10,950 bases of DNA from an uncultured Clostridia bacterium. Lineage in GTDB: Bacteria > Bacillota > Clostridia > Oscillospirales > Ruminococcaceae. The notes under the pieces were generated by a model. It searched no databases, was not told the origin of the DNA, and worked only from the letters and a program-made list of their open reading frames with translations. Position 1 is the first letter of the stretch; each line of letters opens with the position of its first letter. Location: contig CALCSA010000433.1 of assembly GCA_937894185.1 (NCBI GenBank), positions 1 to 10,950 of the forward strand. The letters run 5' to 3'. Both the position numbers and the translations under genes were made by a program. Below, in pieces: positions 6,128-10,950 of the stretch.

Positions 6128-7552
6128 TCAATCTCCCTCCTTTCCTGAGAATTTTGCCCGGACCAGAGGCTGAGGGGTTCGGTGCAGCAGGCTGAACAAA
6201 ACAGTAAAGCAAAGAGCCGCCAGAATCGAGATGTAAGTTTCGTTCAGGTTGGGGTGAATGGGATAGTGTCCCACCACCGCCTTGTACGCCACCCAAAAAA
6301 ACCCCACAGCAGTGGTAGCCACCATTCCCCGAATCCCTCCCCCATCGCTGGTGCGGTGCCAATAAATGCCCAGCAGCAATACAACAAATAAGCAGCCCCG
6401 CAAAGTATAAGCAAAATATACTAAATCTAAAATGCGGGAATTGTCGTAAAGCAAAATGGCGGCAAGGATACAAACCATTCCCGAACCGGCGGTAGTTAGG
6501 CGGGACACACGCAGCAGCGTCCGATCATCGGCATCCGGGCGCAGCTTGCGCTGGTAAATATCCTTGGTCAACATGGTGCCGGACGCCAGGATAATAGGAG
6601 AAATGGTGGAAAGCACCGCTGCCAGAATTGAGGCCAAAACAATGCCTCCGGCCACCGGATTCAGTGCCATCATCAAGGTGGGAAGAGCCTGCTTTCCGCT
6701 GGCCAGTCCGGGATACCGAACCTTGGCGGCCATACCTAAAAAGGCCGTAAGCAAACCAAAGGGCGCTACCAGAATGGCAGTGATAAACGCTGCCCGCCTG
6801 GCAGTTGGTACATCCTTGGCGGCCAAAATGGGTTGGATGCCTGCTTGCGCTGTACAAGCGCCCAGCAGAGAGGCAAGGATCCAGGAAAACACCTTGGGCA
6901 TACCGATTGACTTTATGCTGAAATAACTTTGCGGCAAAGCGGCCTGCATTCCGGCAAGGCCACCCACATCCCCGCCAATTAGCAGTACTGCCAGCAGCAC
7001 TCCGGCGTACATAGCAATGAGATGCAGTACATTGGTATAGCCTACCGCAATCATTCCACCGGCCAGAGTGTAGAGAATAAACCCGCCTCCCAGAACAATG
7101 ACCGCTGCCACATAATCCAGGCCAAAAACCACTCCCAGGCTACCAATTGCCACCACCTGGGAAGTACCCACCGCCAGCATGACAAAGGTAAGCAGAATGC
7201 TGGAAACGGTTTGAGAACCGGGCCCGATAAAGTGCCCCAAAATACCGGGAACCGTTACGGTTTCCAGGCTGCGATAAAGCTTTGCAAAAAAGAGCGCTAA
7301 AAAAATAATTCCAATCCCATTTGCTATGGTATACCACGCGCCGGCAATGCCAAAATCGTAGCCATATTCCGATATACCGGTGGTTGCAGTGCCCCCCAGC
7401 CATTCGCCGGTACCAGCGGCCACACACATGACAACACCAAGTTTTGCTCCATGAAAGGAGCTGGCTGACTGTGTCCTCTTGGTGGCAACCATTCCAATTC
7501 CAATGGTGAGCACAAGGTAAAGAATTACAATTGTCAGAATGAGCGGAGACAC
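6128..7552 (-). CDS. Sodium:solute symporter (SSS family)
   Basis: This is a 474-residue inner-membrane carrier with about 13 predicted helices. It should use the sodium gradient to import a small solute. Family hallmarks include the stretch GGMIAVGYTNVLHLIAMYAG (about 165-184) and AAVLSTISPIILASGTMLTK (about 311-330) followed by DIYQR. The latter contains the Ser-Thr pair of the second sodium site. EWLGGTATTGISEYGY (50-65) is the unwound helix 1 region. The start is GTG (7552-7550), supported by AGGAGG (minus 7566-7561) 8 bases upstream. It lies downstream of the AtuA/DUF4387 pair beyond a hairpin, and upstream of a second carrier of unrelated family. The substrate is unknown; neighbours suggest an organic acid or related metabolite. 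Confidence 0.93.
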   Translation of the reverse strand: MSPLILTIVILYLVLTIGIGMVATKRTQSASSFHGAKLGVVMCVAAGTGEWLGGTATTGISEYGYDFGIAGAWYTIANGIGIIFLALFFAKLYRSLETVTVPGILGHFIGPGSQTVSSILLTFVMLAVGTSQVVAIGSLGVVFGLDYVAAVIVLGGGFILYTLAGGMIAVGYTNVLHLIAMYAGVLLAVLLIGGDVGGLAGMQAALPQSYFSIKSIGMPKVFSWILASLLGACTAQAGIQPILAAKDVPTARRAAFITAILVAPFGLLTAFLGMAAKVRYPGLASGKQALPTLMMALNPVAGGIVLASILAAVLSTISPIILASGTMLTKDIYQRKLRPDADDRTLLRVSRLTTAGSGMVCILAAILLYDNSRILDLVYFAYTLRGCLFVVLLLGIYWHRTSDGGGIRGMVATTAVGFFWVAYKAVVGHYPIHPNLNETYISILAALCFTVLFSLLHRTPQPLVRAKFSGKEGD

Positions 7553-7575
7553 AAGCGCACCCTCCTCCGGACTGT

Positions 7576-7626
7576 TTTAAAAAGGTGGGAGCCTGCCAAC
7601 AGAGCAAGAACAAGCAGGCTCCCATC
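7576..7626 (-). terminator. Mid-operon terminator-like hairpin between DUF4387 and the symporter
   Basis: A perfect 11-bp GC-rich stem (7586-7596 with 7614-7624) closes a 17-base loop. Read on the minus strand it is followed by a T-rich run (CCTTTTTAAAAC). It sits between the DUF4387 stop (7641) and the symporter ribosome-binding site (7566-7561). It may act as a partial terminator, or as a stabilising 3' end, lowering transporter expression relative to the upstream genes. Confidence 0.7.
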
Positions 7627-7640
7627 CATAAATCGTGATC

Positions 7641-7967
7641 TTATTCTTCAACAGGAATTTCGATATCCAGCAGGGGCGGATACTGCTGACAGCCAAAAAC
7701 ATCGCCTTCACCGAAGCTGCCGGAAGGCCTGAGTCGGTTGATGGTAAACTTAATGGCATAGGCAGGGTCAAACTCCACAAAGTCCACAATGCGGGATTGG
7801 GGAATGTCGTACAGCTGCGAAATAGTGGCCTTGGTAATGGCACCGGATTTCCGCACCAGATCATATTGCTCTTTTTCCCGGAAGACGATATCAAAGGTGA
7901 TTCGATCGGTTCCGGCATTTTTCGAGCGAATGGTTTTGGCCAAATCAACTAGCTTAAGCGTTTTCAT
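7641..7967 (-). CDS. DUF4387 family protein, partner of AtuA
   Basis: This 108-residue soluble protein is recognised as DUF4387 by its overall pattern: KLVDLAKTIRSKNAGTDRIT at the start, EFDPAYAIKFTINR near residues 64-77, and the ending VFGCQQYPPLLDIEIPVEE. The family has no established biochemical role. In other genomes it is commonly encoded next to AtuA-type proteins, as here, which suggests the two form a complex or act in one reaction. That is inference. AAGGAG (minus 7980-7975) lies 7 bases before ATG 7967 and overlaps the AtuA stop codon, so translation is likely coupled. The length looks complete. Confidence 0.9.
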   Translation of the reverse strand: MKTLKLVDLAKTIRSKNAGTDRITFDIVFREKEQYDLVRKSGAITKATISQLYDIPQSRIVDFVEFDPAYAIKFTINRLRPSGSFGEGDVFGCQQYPPLLDIEIPVEE

Positions 7968-7979
7968 ATCGATTCTCCT

Positions 7980-9347
7980 TTATCCAATTTCCACCATGGA
8001 GACAGGGAAAAGCTCCAGAGGGTCATCCACCGTGATGGTGTGGTTGAGAGTCCATTGGTAGGCGTCAGAAATCTGGGTGACTTCATCAATTAAAAAGGCG
8101 GCGGTTCCGGCTGTGCCCTTTACCTCTGGCAACCGGGCGTAAAAGATCTGCCTGGTTCCGATCATGGTAATTTCCTCGGCGGCTTCCTTGGTGGGGGCTA
8201 CCCCTTCCACCACCACCAGCAGTTCGTGTGATTTAATTTCCTTCACAGGTTCCAGCTCGCCCATTACACCGTTTTTACCAAAGATACGATAGCTCAGGTG
8301 GTAATCGGTGCCCTCAAAGCGCTCTTTCACCTGGTCTTTGGCCCATTGAATTACCTGATCGATATGTTGAATGGTGTAGGGATCCCGGATACCCGCCAGC
8401 CCCATGTACCGATTCCCTACCTTGCCGGAACCTTCCAGCTTGACTTTAACCTTACCCTCAATAGGAATAAACTTGGGGTTGGTGATCCGGCAGGTTTTTT
8501 CGTCGTATTGCTCGTATACGCAGTCGGTCATATCCAAAAGGCCCCCGGCTACATATTCAAAATAGGGGTTGGAACGCTCGTACATGGCGTGACTTGCCAC
8601 TGACGCGACCGTGCAGCGCTGGAAGGGAGCCATGGCGGTTACCTTGACATCCTCCTTAGTAATGGTGCCTACCACCGTTTCTTTAGCGCCATAGGGTTCG
8701 GCGCAGAAGGAGGCGCATTCCAGCACTTTTCCGCAGTAATAAGCAATGTGGTCGGGAAAGCCTTCATAAATAGCGGGAGCCGCAAAGACAGCACAGTCGC
8801 TGGAACGGCCGCCAATAATCACATCGGCCCCCATTTCCAGAGCCTTGATAAAGGGATGTATTCCCGCCACCGCCACAATGCGGTCAGTTTGGCCCAGATC
8901 TTCCAAGGTCAGGTTGGAACGGCCATCCAGCCCTTCTACCTCCTCGCCGGCCTCCATCTTTTGGCGCACCAGAGCCGGGTCCACTTCCGAATAAAAGTAG
9001 GCGAGCTTGAATTTGGGCAGGTTGTGTTTTTTAGCCAACTGACGAATAAATTCCACATACATATCTACCCTGCTGTCAGAGCCGGTATCGCCCGCGGAAC
9101 CGATAATCATCGGCACATCCTGCTCACGGGCTGCCAGCAGCATCAGCTCCAGGTCATGCTTCTGCCATTCCGGATGACTGGCGCACTTGTCTGCTCCCAA
9201 GAGAACAGGGCCGATATCGTCGCTTCCAGAATCGCAGCAGTAATAATGCGGCAGGGTTTTGGCTCCAATCCAGAAGCTTTCCTCTTTTGTGGGGGCAAAC
9301 CCCAAATGCCCGTTGGAACAGTGAATACGTAAAACTTCCTTTTGCAT
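7980..9347 (-). CDS. AtuA-family protein (PF07287, formerly DUF1446)
   Basis: This 455-residue soluble protein belongs to the family named after AtuA of acyclic terpene utilisation in Pseudomonas; the family's reaction is not established. Hallmarks are CDSGSDDIGP (38-47), GSAGDTGSD (83-91), GADVIIGGRSSDCAVFAAPA (173-192) and ASHAMYERSNPYFEYVAGG (251-269), in the usual order. There is no signal peptide and there are no membrane helices. ATG 9347 is chosen because AAGGAGG (minus 9362-9356) lies 8 bases upstream; the frame open to 9410 would run through the palindromes of the promoter region. It is the first gene of the operon with DUF4387 and two carriers, downstream of a divergently spaced regulator. 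The terpene label should not be taken as the function: nothing else of a terpene pathway is present. A role in catabolism of a carboxylic acid is possible. Confidence 0.92.
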   Translation of the reverse strand: MQKEVLRIHCSNGHLGFAPTKEESFWIGAKTLPHYYCCDSGSDDIGPVLLGADKCASHPEWQKHDLELMLLAAREQDVPMIIGSAGDTGSDSRVDMYVEFIRQLAKKHNLPKFKLAYFYSEVDPALVRQKMEAGEEVEGLDGRSNLTLEDLGQTDRIVAVAGIHPFIKALEMGADVIIGGRSSDCAVFAAPAIYEGFPDHIAYYCGKVLECASFCAEPYGAKETVVGTITKEDVKVTAMAPFQRCTVASVASHAMYERSNPYFEYVAGGLLDMTDCVYEQYDEKTCRITNPKFIPIEGKVKVKLEGSGKVGNRYMGLAGIRDPYTIQHIDQVIQWAKDQVKERFEGTDYHLSYRIFGKNGVMGELEPVKEIKSHELLVVVEGVAPTKEAAEEITMIGTRQIFYARLPEVKGTAGTAAFLIDEVTQISDAYQWTLNHTITVDDPLELFPVSMVEIG

Positions 9348-9355
9348 AAACAAAA

Positions 9356-9362
9356 CCTCCTT
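9356..9362 (-). promoter_or_regulatory. Ribosome-binding site of the AtuA-family gene
   Basis: On the minus strand AAGGAGG lies 8 bases ahead of ATG 9347. It decides against the longer frame starting at 9410. Confidence 0.85.
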
Positions 9363-9367
9363 CTCAT

Positions 9368-9384
9368 AGTTATTGGCAATAACT
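9368..9384. promoter_or_regulatory. 17-bp perfect palindrome, candidate operator
   Basis: AGTTATTG, one central base and CAATAACT form a perfect inverted repeat that ends 6 bases before the AtuA ribosome-binding site. It has the GT...AC outer form seen in many GntR-family operators. In RNA it could also fold, with seven pairs around a three-base loop. Confidence 0.55.
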
Positions 9385-9404
9385 TGTAATAACAAGATAT
9401 TACA
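9383..9404. promoter_or_regulatory. Overlapping inverted repeats, candidate operator
   Basis: CTTGT-N4-ACAAG (9383-9396) and TGTAATA-N6-TATTACA (9385-9404) overlap each other and abut the 17-bp palindrome. AATAAC occurs at 9378-9383 and again at 9388-9393, exactly 10 bp apart. The cluster would lie around the start of transcription, the usual place for a repressor site. The linked GntR/HutC regulator is the natural candidate to bind it. Confidence 0.5.
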
Positions 9405-9428
9405 TAACATAGGAAGAATATGTCACAA
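9397..9428 (-). promoter_or_regulatory. Probable promoter of the AtuA operon
   Basis: Two overlapping readings exist on the minus strand. One is GTGACA (9426-9421), an 18-base spacer and TAATAT (9402-9397). The other is TTGTGA (9428-9423), a 16-base spacer and TATGTA (9406-9401). Neither is consensus, which suits a promoter that needs regulation. The exact start site is uncertain. Confidence 0.4.
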
Positions 9429-9477
9429 TATTAATATAAATTTTGTAAAATTTTTGAATTTTTTTTAGACATATTCT
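9415..9477. repeat. 10-bp perfect inverted repeat flanking a 43-bp A/T-rich spacer
   Basis: AGAATATGTC (9415-9424) is matched exactly by its reverse complement GACATATTCT (9468-9477). The arm centres are 53 bp apart, close to five helical turns. The spacer carries A/T tracts AAATTTT, AAAATTTTT and AATTTTTTTT centred near 9441, 9451 and 9461, in phase with the helix. One arm overlaps the predicted -35 region of the AtuA operon. It could be a pair of regulator sites. Confidence 0.6.
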
Positions 9478-9494
9478 ACAAAACAATAAAAAGC

Positions 9495-9527
9495 AAAAAA
9501 AACCGGCTGCGTACAAGCAGCCGGGGG
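9495..9527 (-). terminator. Rho-independent terminator of the GntR-family regulator gene
   Basis: An 8-bp GC-rich stem (CCGGCTGC 9503-9510 with GCAGCCGG 9517-9524) has a 6-base loop. On the minus strand it is followed by eight T (9502-9495). It lies about 20 bases after the regulator's stop and separates it from the AtuA operon. Confidence 0.93.
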
Positions 9528-9544
9528 TCGATTCATTCAGTTGT

Positions 9545-10285
9545 TCAGGTTTCCCGTTTGAGGTGAAAGGCGTATTGATCGCCCCGATAATAGGCCAGTT
9601 TATGTTCCAAAAGTGCTTTATCTTCATCCAACACCACCGATTCCAGCACAATCAGTGCGGTTCCCTTGGGAACCTTTAGAATTTCCGCCATGCGCCGGTC
9701 GGAATTTACAGCCCGGATGACCTGCTGAATTTCTTTGATCCAAATGCCGGTTTCCTGATAAAGGTCAAAGGTAGAAAATGCCTGCCCCTGCAGCGCTTTT
9801 TCTAGAGCAATGGCGTGCATGTCGGCCGCCAGCTTTTCGGGCAGGTAAGAATCGTAATACACAATGGGAGCGGATTGGGCGCAGCCGATGAGCTGCAGGC
9901 GGCCAATAGAACCTTGAGGCCCCGCCTGTAGCAGCTTTTGATCTTTTGGGCTGTCGGCATTTTGTTCAAAGGCCAGCACCTCGGTATGGCCCTGCAGTCC
10001 CTTGCCTTCCAGCACTTTGGCAAAACTAACAATCTTAAACAGATGCTGATTGATGGTGGGAATTTTGGCAAAAGTACCTTTTCCGTGAACGGTATACACC
10101 AAATCCTTTTGCTCCAGAAGAGCAAGCGCTTGCCTTACGGTAATACGACTAACCCCGTATGTTTTGCACAGCCTGTTTTCGCTGGGAAGCTTTCGCCCGT
10201 CCTGAAATGTGCCGGAGCGAATGGCATGTTCTAAGATATCCTCCAGCTGCTGATACAGGGGGATATCGGAATCATGATCAAGCAT
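9545..10285 (-). CDS. GntR-family transcriptional regulator, HutC/UTRA type
   Basis: This 246-residue DNA-binding protein has an N-terminal winged helix-turn-helix (about 8-73) with the family patterns PLYQQLEDILEHAIRSG, LPSENRLCKTYGVSRITVRQ and HGKGTF. A C-terminal UTRA-type ligand-binding domain (about 90-240) includes IGRLQLIGCAQSAPIVYYDS. HutC-subfamily members are usually dimeric repressors released by a small metabolite from the pathway they control. The gene is immediately upstream of the AtuA operon on the same strand, but with its own promoter and a strong terminator between, so it is expressed separately and most likely controls that operon. GGAGG (minus 10296-10292) lies 6 bases before ATG 10285. 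The effector is unknown. Confidence 0.92.
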   Translation of the reverse strand: MLDHDSDIPLYQQLEDILEHAIRSGTFQDGRKLPSENRLCKTYGVSRITVRQALALLEQKDLVYTVHGKGTFAKIPTINQHLFKIVSFAKVLEGKGLQGHTEVLAFEQNADSPKDQKLLQAGPQGSIGRLQLIGCAQSAPIVYYDSYLPEKLAADMHAIALEKALQGQAFSTFDLYQETGIWIKEIQQVIRAVNSDRRMAEILKVPKGTALIVLESVVLDEDKALLEHKLAYYRGDQYAFHLKRET

Positions 10286-10313
10286 TCAAGACCTCCCTTG
10301 CCTTTCTGGTCTC

Positions 10314-10322
10314 AGTATAGCA
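10314..10322 (-). promoter_or_regulatory. Extended -10 promoter of the GntR-family gene
   Basis: On the minus strand TGC-TATACT (10322-10314) forms an extended -10 box 28 bases before the start codon. No good -35 hexamer is seen in the A/T-rich sequence upstream, as is common for extended -10 promoters. Confidence 0.6.
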
Positions 10323-10417
10323 TAAAAAATGGAAAAATAAAAATATAAAGGGATTTATACCTCTTTATCCCTACGGCTTTTTTTCCAAAGCTACTATGGG
10401 CCCCACAGGCATGAAGA

Positions 10418-10458
10418 AACGCCTTTAGTACCTGCGAAAAAGAGGTGCTAAAGGCGTT
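10418..10458 (-). terminator. Long hairpin after pgk, probable terminator
   Basis: Sixteen pairs, one of them G-U, join 10418-10433 to 10443-10458 around a 9-base loop. It lies 53 bases beyond the pgk stop. On the minus strand it is followed by only a short, interrupted T run (TTTCTTCAT). Read on the plus strand it is followed by CTATTTTGC. It is therefore a plausible but not classic terminator. Confidence 0.6.
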
Positions 10459-10511
10459 CTATTTTGCATTTGCTTTTTAGGTCGGCGAACAGGAATATCG
10501 CAGTCTGAACG

Positions 10512-10950
10512 CTATTTTTCGTTAAGGCAGGCGATGCCGGGGAGCTCCAAGCCTTCCAGAAACTCCAAAGAAGCGCCGCCGCCGGTGGAAATATGGCTCA
10601 TCTTGTCGGCAAAGCCCAGCTTGGTCACGGCAGCTACGCTGTCTCCCCCGCCGATGATGGAGGTGGAATCGCTTTCCGCCACGGCCTTGGCAACAGCGTT
10701 GGTGCCGCTGGCAAACTTTTCGAACTCAAAGACGCCCATGGGGCCGTTCCAGATCACGGTTTTGGCCGACTGGATAGCCTCGGCAAACAGCTTTTCGCTC
10801 TTGGGGCCGATGTCCATTCCCATCCAGCCGTCGGGGATGTCGCCGTTTTCCGCAATGATTACGTTGCAGTCCTTGTCAAACTGATCCCCTGCCCGGTTGT
10901 CCACCGGCAGCAGAAAGTTCACCTTCTTTTCCTGAGCCTTCTGCATCAGT
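10512..10950 (-). CDS. pgk: Phosphoglycerate kinase, C-terminal fragment (5' end outside window)
   Basis: This is the last 145 or so residues of the glycolytic enzyme that transfers phosphate from 1,3-bisphosphoglycerate to ADP, giving ATP and 3-phosphoglycerate. The fragment covers most of the C-terminal nucleotide-binding domain. TVIWNGPMGVFEFEKFASGT, then IIGGGDSVAAVTK, then ISTGGGASLEFLEG with the usual ending (LPGIACL) are the strongly conserved PGK motifs that bind ADP/ATP and the phosphates. The stop is TAG at 10514-10512. The frame is open to the window edge, so the gene is cut by the window and not broken. The usual neighbours in Firmicutes (gap, tpiA) would lie outside. Confidence 0.97.
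   Translation of the reverse strand, partial: LMQKAQEKKVNFLLPVDNRAGDQFDKDCNVIIAENGDIPDGWMGMDIGPKSEKLFAEAIQSAKTVIWNGPMGVFEFEKFASGTNAVAKAVAESDSTSIIGGGDSVAAVTKLGFADKMSHISTGGGASLEFLEGLELPGIACLNEK

Noticed and set aside
8748..9332. 194-residue plus-strand ORF opposite the AtuA-family gene
   Set aside because: It is antisense to a gene with four hallmark motifs and has no promoter or known domain.
9348..9410. Longer N-terminus for the AtuA-family protein starting at 9410
   Set aside because: The extra 21 residues are encoded by the palindromic promoter region, and a strong ribosome-binding site supports the start at 9347.
1..10950. CRISPR arrays, insertion sequences, tRNA or rRNA genes
   Set aside because: No regularly spaced repeats, transposase motifs, terminal inverted repeats or RNA-gene signatures were seen in the window.

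Overview
The window looks like chromosome from a fairly GC-rich Firmicute of the class Clostridia, perhaps an Oscillospiraceae-type gut anaerobe. This is inference from strong AGGAGG ribosome-binding sites, consensus sigma-A promoters, the types of serS, guaB and proS present, and the lack of any outer-membrane gene. No marker gene here settles the genus.

Left half, plus strand (1-4238): the 3' end of seryl-tRNA synthetase (serS) is followed after a very short gap by an acyl-ACP thioesterase. Next come two monocistronic-looking housekeeping genes, each with its own near-consensus promoter and terminator: guaB (IMP dehydrogenase) and proS (the short, archaeal/eukaryotic-type prolyl-tRNA synthetase with a C-terminal zinc domain). 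The proS leader holds two AGGAGG sites and a small hairpin, with a 27-codon out-of-frame ORF.

Right half, minus strand (4311-10316): a catabolic-looking accessory operon, read right to left. A GntR/HutC-type regulator has its own extended -10 promoter and a strong terminator. It is followed by a promoter region rich in inverted repeats, then an AtuA-family protein (PF07287, formerly DUF1446), a DUF4387 protein, a mid-operon terminator-like hairpin, a sodium:solute symporter, a TRAP-type large permease and a small two-helix membrane protein, and finally a terminator convergent with that of proS. The likely theme is regulated uptake and breakdown of an organic acid whose identity cannot be read from the sequence. 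The AtuA/DUF4387 pair has no known reaction that I can assign.

Far right, minus strand: the 3' end of phosphoglycerate kinase (pgk), followed by a 16-bp hairpin that is probably its terminator.

The most interesting parts are the AtuA-DUF4387 operon with two different carriers and no visible solute-binding protein, and its control region. That region has overlapping palindromes next to the start and a perfect 10-bp inverted repeat whose arms are 53 bp apart (centre to centre) across phased A/T tracts.
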